This document shows positions 16,818-26,265 of a DNA stretch of 64,000 bases, one piece after another. The stretch spans positions 682,001 to 746,000 of the forward strand of contig NC_014923.1 of assembly GCF_000185905.1 (NCBI RefSeq), in the 5' to 3' direction. This stretch comes from Mesorhizobium ciceri biovar biserrulae WSM1271 (GTDB lineage Bacteria > Pseudomonadota > Alphaproteobacteria > Rhizobiales > Rhizobiaceae). The translations under genes were made by a program, and so were the position numbers. Numbering within the stretch: the stretch's first letter is position 1; each line of letters opens with the position of its first letter. The notes under the pieces were generated by a model. That model was not told the DNA's origin. It searched no databases and saw only the letters and a list, made by a program, of their open reading frames with translations.

Positions 16818-18026
16818 TCACTGGCCGGCCGTCGGACAGCCGCTTTCCTTCTCGCTGAGGAAGGCCTCGTTGCCTGGAATGGTGGCGAGATATTTGTAGT
16901 AGTCCCAATCCTTGGTGCTCTCGGCTGGCGACTTGACCTGGTAGAGGTACATGTCGTGGACCATGTTGCCGTCCGCCTGCACCTTGCCGTTGGTTATCAC
17001 CGCGTCGTCCACAGGCATCGAATGCAGCTGCTTGGCGACGGCTTCGGTCTCGTCCGTGCCGGCCTTGTCGATCGCCTTCAAATACTGCGTCACCGCCGAA
17101 TAGGTCGCGGCCTGGATCATGTTCGGCATGCGGTTGGTGCGCTTGAAAAAGCGCTGCCCGAATTCGCGGCTCTTGTCGTCGCGATCCCAGTAATAGCCTT
17201 CGGTCAACACGACGCCCTGCGCCGCTTGAAGGCCAAGCCCATGCACCTCGGCCAGCGTGAACAGGAGTGCGGCAAGACGCTGGCCGCCCTGCACGATACC
17301 GAATTCGGCCGCCTGCTTGATGGAGTTGGAGGTATCGAGGCCGGCATTGGCCAGGCCGATGACCTTGGCGCCCGACGATTGCGCCTGCAGCAGGAAGGAC
17401 GAATAATCGGTCGACCCCAAGGGATAACGCACCTCGCCCAGCACCTTGCCGCCATGGCTTTCGACGAACTTGGTGGTCTGATCCTTCAGCGAGTAGCCGA
17501 ATGCATAGTCGACGGTGACGAAGAACCAGCTGTCGCCGCCCTGCTGCACGAGAGAGCCGCCGGTACCCACCGCCTGCGAGTGAGTGTCATAGGCCCAGTG
17601 GAAGCCGTAGGGCGAGCACTGTTTGCCGGTCAGCTCCGTGGTCGCCGCGCCGGTGACGATGTCGATCTTCTTCTTTTCCTTGGAAATCCCCTGGACGGCG
17701 AGCGCTACCGAAGAGGTCGTCAGTTCCATGATGGCATCGACTTGCTCGGTGTCGTACCACTGCCGGGCGATGTTGGAGGCGATATCCGGCTTGTTCTGGT
17801 GGTCGGCGCTGATGATTTCTATCGGCGCTCCCTGCACCTTGCCGCCGAAATCCTCAACGGCCATCTTGGCCGCCTCGACCGACCACTTGCCGCCGAAGTC
17901 GGCGTAGACGCCCGACTGGTCGTTGAGGATGCCGATCTTGACCTTGCCGTCGGAAATTTCGGCGGCCGAAGCGGGGATCGCGGATGCGGCGAGAAGTGCC
18001 GCGGAAACGAAAAGGCTTACCTTCAT
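16818..18026 (-). CDS. Branched-chain amino acid-type ABC substrate-binding protein
   Basis: Periplasmic type I binding protein of 402 residues in the Peripla_BP_6/LivK family. The signal peptide MKVSLFVSAALLAASAIPASA is cut before AEISDGKVKIGILNDQSGVYADFGG, a typical LivK opening. Start 18026 has GGAGGAAG just upstream; the frame is open to 18122 but adds no signal-like sequence. It is the first gene of the importer operon. The ligand may be a branched-chain amino acid or another small carboxylate; this family is broad. Confidence 0.9.
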   Translation of the reverse strand: MKVSLFVSAALLAASAIPASAAEISDGKVKIGILNDQSGVYADFGGKWSVEAAKMAVEDFGGKVQGAPIEIISADHQNKPDIASNIARQWYDTEQVDAIMELTTSSVALAVQGISKEKKKIDIVTGAATTELTGKQCSPYGFHWAYDTHSQAVGTGGSLVQQGGDSWFFVTVDYAFGYSLKDQTTKFVESHGGKVLGEVRYPLGSTDYSSFLLQAQSSGAKVIGLANAGLDTSNSIKQAAEFGIVQGGQRLAALLFTLAEVHGLGLQAAQGVVLTEGYYWDRDDKSREFGQRFFKRTNRMPNMIQAATYSAVTQYLKAIDKAGTDETEAVAKQLHSMPVDDAVITNGKVQADGNMVHDMYLYQVKSPAESTKDWDYYKYLATIPGNEAFLSEKESGCPTAGQ

Positions 18027-18232
18027 GGTTGACTTCCTCCCATAGCGATGAATCCGACCGACCCTCCTACGATCGATCATCGCAATGGTATTGAACATGA
18101 GGAAGATAGGGACAGAGGGCAAGAGGCCGTTAGGGATTTAGTGTTCGAAGCGATACGGTTTGGCGGCGGAACGCGAGCCTTGGGCGAGAGATAGAGACAC
18201 AAACATGTGAACCGCCCGGCGGCAGTGCCGGC

Positions 18233-19996
18233 TCAGCCCTCGGCGGCGACGAGGTGGCCGTTGCCGACATCCCTCAGCGCCAGTTTCAGCGGCGCCTCGC
18301 CGATCCTGCGGGTGGCGCTCGGGATTTCCTGGTCGAGGCGCGCGAAGCGGCTTCTGCGCTGCGCGGGATCGGGCACGGGCACGGCTTCGATCAGGCGCCT
18401 GGTGTAGGGATGGCGCGGGTTGGAAAAGACCTGGTCGCGGGTGCCCATCTCGACGATCTGGCCGAGATACATGACGGCGACGCGGTCGGAGATGTTCTCG
18501 ACCACCGCCATGTCATGCGAGATGAAGAGATAGGCGACGCCGAATTCGCGCTGCAACTCCTTCAACAGATCGAGTACGCGCGCCTGCACCGAGACGTCGA
18601 GCGCCGAGACGCTTTCGTCGGCGATGATCAGCTTCGGCCGCAGTGCAAGCGCGCGGGCAATGCAGACGCGCTGGCGCTGGCCGCCGGAGAATTCATGCGG
18701 ATAGAGTTCCATCTGGTCGGCCGACAGGCCGACGCGCTCGAACAGCGCTGCGACACGCTCGCTGCGCTCTTCCTTCGAGGCGATACCGTGGATCAGCAGC
18801 GGCTCGGCGACGAGGTCGCCGACACGCATGCGTGGGTCCAACGAGGCATAGGGGTCCTGGAAAATCATCTGCACGTCGCGGCGCACCGCCTTGCGCTCGT
18901 CGCGGCCGAGGCCGGACAGATTGCGGCCGCCAATGGCGATGTCGCCGCTGTAGGGCACCAGTCCGGCCAGCGCCTTGGCGGTGGTCGACTTGCCACAACC
19001 GGATTCGCCGACCAGCGCCAGCGTCTCGTTGGGCGCGATCGAGAAGCTGACGCCTTCGACGGCGTGGACGCGACGAGTGACCCGGCCGAAGAAGCCGCCA
19101 TGCAGGTCGAAACGGACATGCAGGTCCTTGACGTCAGCGACATTGGCCGGCGTTGCCGTCTCGGCACTCCTGGATTCCTGGCGACCGATACCGCTGCCGA
19201 TGCGCGGCACGGCGGCCAGCAGCTCGCGCGTGTAGCCGGCTTGCGGCCTGGCGAAAATGTCAGCGGTTTTTCCCTCTTCGACCATGCGGCCATGCCGCAT
19301 GATGATGACGCGGTCGGCCATTTCGGCGACGACGCCCATGTCATGCGTGATGAGGATGACGCTGGTGCCATGCTGGCGCTGCAGATCGCGCAAAAGTTCC
19401 AGCACCTCGCCTTGCACGGTGACGTCGAGCGCCGTCGTCGGCTCGTCGGCGATCAGCACGTCCGGCTCGAGCGCCAGCGCCATGGCGATCATCACCCGCT
19501 GGCGCATGCCGCCGGACAGTTCGTGCGGAAACTGCTTTAGCCGGCTTTCGGCTTCCGAAATGCGCACCGCCTTCAGCGCCTCGATGGCACGCTGGCGAGC
19601 CTCGCTCTGCGACAGGGAGGTATGCGCCTCGATGGATTCGGTGAGCTGCCGGCCGATCGACAGCACCGGGTTGAGTGAGGTCATCGGCTCCTGGAAGATC
19701 ATGGCGATGCGGTTGCCGCGAATGCGCCGCATCCGGCGCTCGTCCAGAATCGTCAGATCTGTGTCGCCGAGATGGACCTTGCCGGATGAAATCCTGGCGG
19801 CAGGCTGCGGCAGAAGCTGCATGATGGCCAGAGCGGTCATCGATTTGCCGGAGCCGGATTCACCGGCAATGCACAGCGTCTCGCCACGAGACAACGTAAG
19901 CGACAGGTCGGAGACGACCTCGCGCTCGCCCTCCTCGCCGCGCACGCTGACGGAGAGGTTGGCGATGCCGAGTATGGGTTCGCTGGCGGCGATCAT
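18233..19996 (-). CDS. Fused oligopeptide/amide ABC transporter ATPase (DppD-DppF type)
   Basis: A 587-residue protein with two complete ABC ATPase domains in tandem. Domain 1 has Walker A GESGSGKS, signature LSGGMRQR and Walker B VLIADEP; domain 2 has GESGCGKS, FSGGQRQR and LIIADES. Each is followed by the short oligopeptide-ATPase C-terminal stretch (PQAGYTRELL and PRHPYTRRLIEAVP). This is the GsiA-like fused architecture that replaces separate DppD and DppF. It is the last gene of the amide operon and would drive the DppB/DppC-like permeases. Confidence 0.92.
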   Translation of the reverse strand: MIAASEPILGIANLSVSVRGEEGEREVVSDLSLTLSRGETLCIAGESGSGKSMTALAIMQLLPQPAARISSGKVHLGDTDLTILDERRMRRIRGNRIAMIFQEPMTSLNPVLSIGRQLTESIEAHTSLSQSEARQRAIEALKAVRISEAESRLKQFPHELSGGMRQRVMIAMALALEPDVLIADEPTTALDVTVQGEVLELLRDLQRQHGTSVILITHDMGVVAEMADRVIIMRHGRMVEEGKTADIFARPQAGYTRELLAAVPRIGSGIGRQESRSAETATPANVADVKDLHVRFDLHGGFFGRVTRRVHAVEGVSFSIAPNETLALVGESGCGKSTTAKALAGLVPYSGDIAIGGRNLSGLGRDERKAVRRDVQMIFQDPYASLDPRMRVGDLVAEPLLIHGIASKEERSERVAALFERVGLSADQMELYPHEFSGGQRQRVCIARALALRPKLIIADESVSALDVSVQARVLDLLKELQREFGVAYLFISHDMAVVENISDRVAVMYLGQIVEMGTRDQVFSNPRHPYTRRLIEAVPVPDPAQRRSRFARLDQEIPSATRRIGEAPLKLALRDVGNGHLVAAEG

Positions 19997-20042
19997 TGCG
20001 CGCGTGACCCGGAGAGGGATTTACTCCGGCACACCCCCCTCC

Positions 20043-20987
20043 TCATTCAAACACGCAGCGCGGAAAGTAGAACGACACCACCCAGTTCGGCATGTCGACG
20101 ATCTCGCTGATGCGGAGATCGCCGCAGACCGAGGCCAGCATATAGGCCTCGACTGGGTCGATGTGATAACGACCGGCGAGCAGGTCGACCATCTGCGCAA
20201 CCGCTTCCCTGGCGCCGGTCATCAGGTCCGGACCGATGCCGGTCGTCACCTCATAGCCCTTGGCGTCGAGATGGCGCGTCACCGGGCCTGGCGTGGTGAA
20301 GCGCGGCGTCTTCAGCCTGGCATCCTTGACCAGGTCGAGCTTGAGCACGACGTCCATCGGACTTTCGATCGCCGTGCCGCAGACCTCGCCGTCACCTTGC
20401 GCGGCATGGGTGTCGCCAACCGAAAACAGCGCGCCCGCCACTTCCACCGGCAGATAGAGCGTGGTGCCGGCGGCGAGATCGCGGATGTCGAGATTGCCGC
20501 CGACGCGCCTTGGCGGCACCACCGAGTGGTGGCCCTTTTCCGCCAGCGCGTTGCCTATGGTGCCGGCGAAGGGTTTCAACGGCACACGCGCATTCTTGCC
20601 GAACAGCGCCGGCTCGAGCGAGGCAGCGTCGTATTTCCAGATGTTCAGCGCCGGCTCCTTGAAGTCGTCGGCGAGCAGCCCAAAGCCCGGAATGTTGGCC
20701 GTCCAGCCGAAGCCGGACGGCTTGAACATCTCGATCGTCACCTTCAGCGCGTCACCCGGCTCGGCGCCCTCGATGAAGATCGGCCCGGTCACCGGATTGA
20801 CGGTGGCGAAGTCGAGCTTGGCGACGTCGGCGACCGTGCTGCCGGCCTGCAACTGGCCGCCGGAGGAATCGAGGCACTGGAACTCGATCGTCGAGCCGGG
20901 CGCCACCCGCTCGGCCGGGGCAAACGAATTGTCCCAGCCGAAATGATGTTGGCGCCCGTGGATGGTGTAGTCGCAGTTATTGCACAT
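20043..20987 (-). CDS. Acetamidase/formamidase family amidohydrolase
   Basis: Cytosolic amidase of 314 residues in the FmdA/AmdA family, which releases ammonia from formamide or short amides. Family features visible are HFGWDNSFAPAERVAPGSTIEFQCLDSSGG at the start, a VNPVTGPIFIEGAEPGDAL segment, VGDTHAAQGDGEVCGTAIE in the middle, and a C-terminal VEAYMLASVCGDLRISEIVDMPN. The start overlaps the binding-protein stop by 11 bases. Its place among AmiC, AmiR and a transporter argues for amide use as nitrogen source. It could hydrolyse a larger amide than formamide. Confidence 0.9.
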   Translation of the reverse strand: MCNNCDYTIHGRQHHFGWDNSFAPAERVAPGSTIEFQCLDSSGGQLQAGSTVADVAKLDFATVNPVTGPIFIEGAEPGDALKVTIEMFKPSGFGWTANIPGFGLLADDFKEPALNIWKYDAASLEPALFGKNARVPLKPFAGTIGNALAEKGHHSVVPPRRVGGNLDIRDLAAGTTLYLPVEVAGALFSVGDTHAAQGDGEVCGTAIESPMDVVLKLDLVKDARLKTPRFTTPGPVTRHLDAKGYEVTTGIGPDLMTGAREAVAQMVDLLAGRYHIDPVEAYMLASVCGDLRISEIVDMPNWVVSFYFPRCVFE

Positions 20988-22620
20988 CTTTTACGTACAC
21001 ATTGTCGTAGTTGATCGGGATATGAACCGGGTCGACATAGAGGTTGTCGGCGCCGCCCATGCGCGCCGATTTCATGGTGAAGCGCTGCTCGTTGAAGACC
21101 GGCGCCCAGGGCGCGTCTTCCATCACCTTGTCGTAGATGGCGCTCCACATCTTGTCGCGTTCGCCTGATTTAGCCGGGTCGACCACCGAGTCGGCCTCGG
21201 CCGCCTTGGCGTCGAGATCCTTGTTGCAATACCACGACCAGTTCCAGCCGCCGGGCACCGCACCGGCGCAGCCGAGGATCGGGCCGTAGAAGTTCGACGG
21301 ATCCGGGAAGTCGGCGATCCAGGCCATGCCGCCGGACCAGATCATCGGTGCGCCGGCCTTGTCGCCGCCGGCGGCAATCACGTTTGCCTGCGCCAGCGAC
21401 TGGATGCTGGCCTTGATGCCGATCGCCGCCAGATCCTGCTGGATCGCCTGGGCGATGCGCGGGTTGGGATCGGTGTTCATGGCAAACAGCTGTGTCTCGA
21501 AGCCGTCGGGGTGGCCAGCCTCTGCGAGCAGCGCCTTGGCCTTGGCGACGTCATAGGGATAGCCCTTGTATTCCTTGTCGTAGCCCGGCATCGACGGCGG
21601 CAGCGGCTGGTTGGCCGGCACGGCGCGGCCGTTGATGATCTGGATGACGCGCGCCTTGTTGATCGCCATGTTGACTGCCTGGCGCACCTTAACATTGTCG
21701 AACGGCGCCATGGTGGTGTTCATGGTGACATAGCCGGTGTGCAGCTGGCCGCCTTCGACGACGCGTGCCTTCTGCTCGGGATCGGCCATCACCTCCTGGA
21801 ATTTTGCTGGCGGAATGCCGTCGCCGGGGACGTCGATCTCGCCTTTCTGCAGGCGCAGCAGCGCCACGATCGGCTCCTGGCCGATCTCGAAGGTGATCTT
21901 GTCCAGATGCGGCAGGCCCTTGTGCCAGTAGTCCGCATTGCGCTCGAAGACGATGCGCTGGCCGAGCGTCCACTCGGCGAGCTTGAAGGCGCCGGTGCCG
22001 ACCGGATGCTTGCCGAAATCGGCGCCGTATTTCTCGACCTCTTCCTTCGGCACGACATGGGCGAAGTTGATGGCCATCACATGCAGGAAGGTGGCGTCGG
22101 GGCGGGTCAATTCGAACTTGATCGTGTAAGTGTCGACGACGGTGACGCCGGAGAGGCTCTCGGCCTTGCCGGCGGCGACATCGTCATAGCCCTTGATCGA
22201 GCCGAAGAAGCCGGCGCCGGGGCTCTGCGTCTTCGGATTGGTGACGCGGTCGAGCGAATATTTCACGTCGTCGGCCGTCATCTCGCGGCCATTGTGGAAT
22301 TTCACGCCATGGCGCAGCTTGAAGGTGAAGGTCTTGCCGTCGGGCGAAATCTCGTATCTTTCGGCGAGGTCGGGCTTCAGATTGGTGGTGCCCGGCTCGT
22401 AGTCCATCAACCCGTCGAACAGGCTCTTGATCATCGACCAGTTCTGCCAGTCATAGCCGATCGCCGGATCGAGCGTGGCGACGTCGTCCTTGTAGGTGAT
22501 GGTGATGGCGCCGCCCTGCTTGGCGTTCGGATCGACGGCGTCCTCGGCGCGAACGCTCGTCATGCCGAGCATCAGCGCCAGCGCCGATGCCGCTACCGTG
22601 GATGCGAGAAACTTTTTCAT
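20977..22620 (-). CDS. ABC transporter substrate-binding protein, family 5 (DppA/OppA-like)
   Basis: Periplasmic binding protein of 547 residues (SBP_bac_5). A signal peptide ends near TSVRA-ED, and the family block KPDLAERYEISPDGKTFTFKLRHGVKFHNG is present, with PVGTGAFKLAEWTLGQRIVFERN downstream. It supplies the DppB/DppC permeases encoded upstream on the same strand. Dipeptides are the textbook ligand, but the operon context points to an amide or amide-bearing peptide. Confidence 0.9.
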   Translation of the reverse strand: MKKFLASTVAASALALMLGMTSVRAEDAVDPNAKQGGAITITYKDDVATLDPAIGYDWQNWSMIKSLFDGLMDYEPGTTNLKPDLAERYEISPDGKTFTFKLRHGVKFHNGREMTADDVKYSLDRVTNPKTQSPGAGFFGSIKGYDDVAAGKAESLSGVTVVDTYTIKFELTRPDATFLHVMAINFAHVVPKEEVEKYGADFGKHPVGTGAFKLAEWTLGQRIVFERNADYWHKGLPHLDKITFEIGQEPIVALLRLQKGEIDVPGDGIPPAKFQEVMADPEQKARVVEGGQLHTGYVTMNTTMAPFDNVKVRQAVNMAINKARVIQIINGRAVPANQPLPPSMPGYDKEYKGYPYDVAKAKALLAEAGHPDGFETQLFAMNTDPNPRIAQAIQQDLAAIGIKASIQSLAQANVIAAGGDKAGAPMIWSGGMAWIADFPDPSNFYGPILGCAGAVPGGWNWSWYCNKDLDAKAAEADSVVDPAKSGERDKMWSAIYDKVMEDAPWAPVFNEQRFTMKSARMGGADNLYVDPVHIPINYDNVYVKDVQ

Positions 22621-22653
22621 TTTTATGTTCCCTTTCTCTGTTTGGTTTTCATT

Positions 22654-23574
22654 TCATCTGAGCTTGATGCGGGGGTCGATGAAGGGCGCGATGATGTCGG
22701 CCAGCAGATTGCCCAGCACGATGGCGAAGGCCGACACCAGCGTCACACCCATGATGATCGGGATGTCGACGCGTTGGATGGCCTGCCAGGCGAGCTGGCC
22801 GATGCCGGGCCAGCCGAACACGCTTTCGACGACGACGATGCCGCCCATGAAGATGCCTATGTCGATGCCGATCATAGCGATCACCGGCAGGATGGCGTTG
22901 GGCAGCGCATGGCGGAACAGGATAGCTCGCCGCGCCAGGCCTTTGGCGCGGGCGGTGCGCACGTAATCCTGGCGCAGCACGTCGATCATCGACGAGCGCA
23001 TCATGCGCGCGTACCAGCCGGCGCCGAGGATTCCCATGGTCAGTGACGGCAGCACCAGATGACGCCAGGTGCCGTAGCCGCCGATCGGGAACCAGCTGAG
23101 CCGCACGGCAAAGACGTAGAGCAGCAGCAGACCGACGACGAATTGCGGTGCCGAGACGCCGACGAAGGAGGCGACCATCAGCGTCTGGTCAGTGGCGGTG
23201 CCGCGCTTGACGGCGGCGATCAGGCCCATGCTCAGGCCGAGCAACAGCTCGCACAGGATGGCGCCGACCATCAGCAACAGGCTGGCCGGCAGCCGCGAGA
23301 CGATCAGCTCGGTGACTTCGGAGCGCTGGATGTAGGAGCGGCCGAGATCGCCGCTGACGAGCTTCTTGAGATAGCGCCAGTACTGGACGACGAACGGCTG
23401 GTCGAGGCCGAGCTGCTGGCGGATGTTCTCGACCGTCTGCGGCGTGGCACTGCGGCCGGCGATCTGGCGCACCGGATCGGCGGGCAGGAGATAGAGCAGA
23501 GCGAAGGTGATCAGCGAGACGCCGAGCAGGATCAGCAGCGACTGGATGAGGCGGCGGCCGAGATAGGCGATCAT
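22654..23574 (-). CDS. ABC transporter permease, DppB type
   Basis: Inner-membrane permease of 306 residues. It has the short N-terminal helix (IQSLLILLGVSLITFALLYLLP), ADPVRQIAG, and the coupling-loop sequence MIDVLRQDYVRTARAKGLARRAILFRHALPNAILP typical of DppB/OppB. Its start overlaps the dppC-type stop by four bases. Confidence 0.92.
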   Translation of the reverse strand: MIAYLGRRLIQSLLILLGVSLITFALLYLLPADPVRQIAGRSATPQTVENIRQQLGLDQPFVVQYWRYLKKLVSGDLGRSYIQRSEVTELIVSRLPASLLLMVGAILCELLLGLSMGLIAAVKRGTATDQTLMVASFVGVSAPQFVVGLLLLYVFAVRLSWFPIGGYGTWRHLVLPSLTMGILGAGWYARMMRSSMIDVLRQDYVRTARAKGLARRAILFRHALPNAILPVIAMIGIDIGIFMGGIVVVESVFGWPGIGQLAWQAIQRVDIPIIMGVTLVSAFAIVLGNLLADIIAPFIDPRIKLR

Positions 23575-24479
23575 GCCCGGCCTCTTTGCGTCGGATCGAG
23601 GATGTCGCGCAGCGCATCGCCGATCAGGTTGAAGGCGAGCGCCAGCGCCAGGATCGCGGCACCCGGAAAGAACACCAGCCAGGGTGCGGCCTGGAAATAG
23701 GTCTGGTTCTCGAAGATGATGTTGCCCCAGGACGCCGTGGGCGGCTGGACGCCGATGCCGAGGAAAGAGAGCGTCGCCTCGAGCAGCACGGTGGTCGAGA
23801 TGCCGAGCGTGCCCCAGACGATGATGGTCGGTAAGAGATGCGGCAGGATGTGGCGAAACAGGATGCGCGGCGCGCTCGCGCCGATGGTGCGTTCGGCATC
23901 GATGAACTCACGCTCCGCCAGCGATGAGGTCTCGGTGTAGATGACGCGGGCGGTCTGCACCCAGTTGACCAAAGCGATGACCATGGCGACGATCCACAGG
24001 CTGGGCTCGAACACCGCGGCCAAGCAAATGGCGAGCAGCAGTGCCGGAAACGCCATCATCAAATCGGTGAAACGCATCAGCGCGCTGCCGATCCAGCCAC
24101 GGAAATAGCCGGCGACAACACCGACCAGCGTGCCAATGAACAGCGCCACGCCATTGGCGACGATGCCGATGATCAGCGAGGTGCGGGCGCCGTAGAGGAT
24201 GCGGGTCAGGAGGTCGCGGCCGAGCAAGTCGGTGCCCAGCCAGAATTTTGCATCCGGCGGCAAGGGCGAGCCCTCGATGGTCAGGCCGTCGAACATCTGC
24301 TCGTTGGGATCATAGCCGGTCAGCCATGGCGCCAGCACGGCGCCGGCAACGACGATGGCGACGATGACCAGCCCGAGCAGAGCCAGACGGCGCCTGACCA
24401 GCCGGCGCCAGACGCCGGCGCGCGGCTTGACCGGCATGCGCCCTGGCGCGGTGAGATCAGGCGCGATGGGACTGGTCAT
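23571..24479 (-). CDS. ABC transporter permease, DppC type
   Basis: Inner-membrane permease of 302 residues with an extended cytosolic N-terminus, the LGTDLLGRDLLTRILYGARTSL box and the coupling segment FIDAERTIGASAPRILFRHILPHLLP, both hallmarks of DppC/OppC. It overlaps the end of the amiR gene by 23 bases, which ties sensor and transporter expression together. Confidence 0.92.
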   Translation of the reverse strand: MTSPIAPDLTAPGRMPVKPRAGVWRRLVRRRLALLGLVIVAIVVAGAVLAPWLTGYDPNEQMFDGLTIEGSPLPPDAKFWLGTDLLGRDLLTRILYGARTSLIIGIVANGVALFIGTLVGVVAGYFRGWIGSALMRFTDLMMAFPALLLAICLAAVFEPSLWIVAMVIALVNWVQTARVIYTETSSLAEREFIDAERTIGASAPRILFRHILPHLLPTIIVWGTLGISTTVLLEATLSFLGIGVQPPTASWGNIIFENQTYFQAAPWLVFFPGAAILALALAFNLIGDALRDILDPTQRGRA

Positions 24480-25074
24480 CGCCGCCTTCTTCCCCTGTTG
24501 CTTCTTCGCTTGTCATTGCCACGATCCGCCGCGCGGCATCCTCGACGCTGATCTGCCAGCTCATCGCCAGCGAGCGCAGCTGCGCATAGGCGCGGCCGTC
24601 ATCGGCGCCTTTCGCCAGTGCCGTCACCGCGCGCACGATGGTCTGGCGCTCGGCAACGCGCTGGCGAAGCGAGGCGATCTCGCTGGCCAGGTGTTTTCGC
24701 GCCTCGAAACTCTGGCGCGCGATCAGCAGCGCGCTGTAGACGCCGGCATTGCCGACCGGCTTCAGCAGCTGCGCATCGGCCTTATGCGACAGCGCCCATT
24801 CGATGCGGCCCGGCGCCTCGGAACCGATCAGCGCCACCAGCGGCATCGGCGCTTCGCCCGGCTTCCACGGAAACTGCTCGTCAAAGCCGAGATCGGCGTC
24901 GAAGAAGACGAAATCGGCGGCCAGCGCCTCGGGCGGCAGTTCCGGCCAGCAATCCAGCGTGATCAGCCCGATGGCCGACAATTGCCTGGTGATCGCCTGC
25001 ACCGTCGGATGCGGGCGATGCAGGATAAACGCCCTGGCGCCGCCGAGATTGGGGATGCGTGGGGCTCTGGTCAC
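24457..25074 (-). CDS. amiR: AmiR-like ANTAR-domain RNA-binding antiterminator
   Basis: Regulator of 205 residues. The N-terminal half is a pseudo-receiver domain (AFILHRPHPTVQAITRQLSAIGL, then FVFFDADLGFD) lacking a standard phospho-Asp layout. A coiled stretch (LASEIASLRQRVAERQTIVRAV) leads to an ANTAR domain with ALAKGADDGRAYAQLRSLAM and VEDAARRIV. In Pseudomonas, AmiR prevents transcription termination in the amidase leader when freed from AmiC. The start is a GTG that overlaps the amiC stop (GTGA). Here it lies inside the transport operon rather than downstream of a separate amidase. Confidence 0.88.
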   Translation of the reverse strand: MTRAPRIPNLGGARAFILHRPHPTVQAITRQLSAIGLITLDCWPELPPEALAADFVFFDADLGFDEQFPWKPGEAPMPLVALIGSEAPGRIEWALSHKADAQLLKPVGNAGVYSALLIARQSFEARKHLASEIASLRQRVAERQTIVRAVTALAKGADDGRAYAQLRSLAMSWQISVEDAARRIVAMTSEEATGEEGGDDQSHRA

Positions 25075-26165
25075 GACACCACCCTCAGGCGCGGGCGGCC
25101 GAATGTTTTTGCCGGGTCGTAGCGCGACAGATACGGATCCGGCGCGACTTCGTCTTCGCGGCTGACGACCTCGAAGAAGCCGTCCGCGATGCGCCCGATG
25201 ATCACCGGCAGTGTCGCGTGCTGCGAGTGGGCGTCGATGGCGATCGGACCGAGCCGGGTGGAGAAGCGGCGTTCGGCGAAGGCTTTGGAGAATTCCGCCG
25301 GACCGGCGTCGGGATTGCTGGAGAGCACGTCGGCCATCACCTGCACCGAGGCATAGGCGGAGGCCTCGAAGGATGAGGCGAAGGCAGCCGGGCGCGGCGC
25401 GAAATACGGCCCGACCGACAGATGTCCCTTGCCGGATTCACCGATCGCCGGCAGCTCACCTTCGGTCAGGTTGCAGGAGATGACGGGGCAAGTCCCGGGA
25501 CTGAAGGCGGCATCCTCGTGACCCAGGTCGCGATAGGCCGCGAGGAAGGCGTAGGACGAGGTGCCGATCAAATTGTTGAGGATGAAGTTCGGCCGCGTGG
25601 CGCGGATCTCCGCGATCAGCCGCGACACGTCGGTCTCGCCGATGCGCAGATAGCGTTCGCCCAGCACCTTGCCGCCGGCATCCGCGATCAGGTCGCGCGC
25701 GACGCGATTCATCTCCCAGCCCCAGATGTAGTTCGAGCCGAGCAGGAAGCCGTTGGCGCCGAAACGCGGCACGACATGCGCCATCAGCGGCACCAGATGC
25801 TGGTTGGGGCAGGCGTGCATGTAGACGACATGCTCATTGGCTTCGAAGCCCTCATAGGGGCAGGCGTACCAGAGCATGCCGCCGGCTTTCTCCAAGACCG
25901 GAATGGTTTCCTTGCGGCTCCAGGAGGTGACGCAGCCGATGACATGGCGTGCGCTGCTGGTCTTGAAGATATCTTCGCAAAGCGTTGCGTAGCGGTCCGC
26001 ATTGCTTTGCGGATCGCGCTCCACCGGCACCAGTTCGATGCCTGAGCTGCGATCGGCGTTGATGTCGGCTATGGCGCGCATGGCGCCGATGCGGCACGCA
26101 TCGGAGACGAGCTGATAGCTCCCCGAGCGGGAATACAGGATGCCGATCTCGATGCGCCGTTTCAA
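25071..26165 (-). CDS. amiC: AmiC-like amide sensor (periplasmic-binding-protein fold)
   Basis: Cytosolic ligand sensor of about 364 residues in the AmiC/UrtA branch of Peripla_BP_6. It shares with AmiC the core IEIGILYSRSGSYQ, SNADRYATLCEDIF, VIGCVTSWSRKETIPVLEKAGGMLWYACPYEGFE and a C-terminal DPYLSRYDP. AmiC binds AmiR and releases it when an amide binds. No signal peptide is present. I chose a TTG at 26165, because the 21 residues from the ATG at 26228 have no AmiC counterpart and lie in a structured leader; 26228 remains possible. Confidence 0.86.
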   Translation of the reverse strand: MKRRIEIGILYSRSGSYQLVSDACRIGAMRAIADINADRSSGIELVPVERDPQSNADRYATLCEDIFKTSSARHVIGCVTSWSRKETIPVLEKAGGMLWYACPYEGFEANEHVVYMHACPNQHLVPLMAHVVPRFGANGFLLGSNYIWGWEMNRVARDLIADAGGKVLGERYLRIGETDVSRLIAEIRATRPNFILNNLIGTSSYAFLAAYRDLGHEDAAFSPGTCPVISCNLTEGELPAIGESGKGHLSVGPYFAPRPAAFASSFEASAYASVQVMADVLSSNPDAGPAEFSKAFAERRFSTRLGPIAIDAHSQHATLPVIIGRIADGFFEVVSREDEVAPDPYLSRYDPAKTFGRPRLRVVS

Positions 26166-26185
26166 ACAGGACCCCAGAAATGACA

Positions 26186-26228
26186 ATGCCTCGCAGCCTG
26201 CGCCGGAAGGGCGAGGCATACGAGGCAT
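26186..26228 (-). promoter_or_regulatory. Leader inverted repeat upstream of amiC
   Basis: ATGCCTCGC at 26186-26194 pairs with GCGAGGCAT at 26211-26219, nine base pairs around a 16-base loop, and a second copy of CGAGGCAT at 26221-26228 could compete for the same arm. Together they could form alternative hairpins in the transcript leader ahead of the TTG start of amiC. A control by AmiR antitermination is an inference. Confidence 0.45.
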
Positions 26229-26265
26229 TTTTGCCGCCCGGCAATCAGAGCCGGTATTTTGCGCT

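Noticed and set aside
15798..18032. Plus-strand open frame of 744 codons across the liv genes
   Set aside because: It lies opposite livF, livG and the binding-protein gene, all with clear motifs. Its His/Arg-rich composition is that of a high-GC antisense frame.
26186..26262. Canonical ANTAR target (two stems with hexanucleotide loops) in the amiC leader
   Set aside because: A CCGGC/GCCGG stem with a seven-base loop is present, but it does not fit the A-x-x-G-x-x hexaloop rule. Only the simpler inverted repeat is reported.
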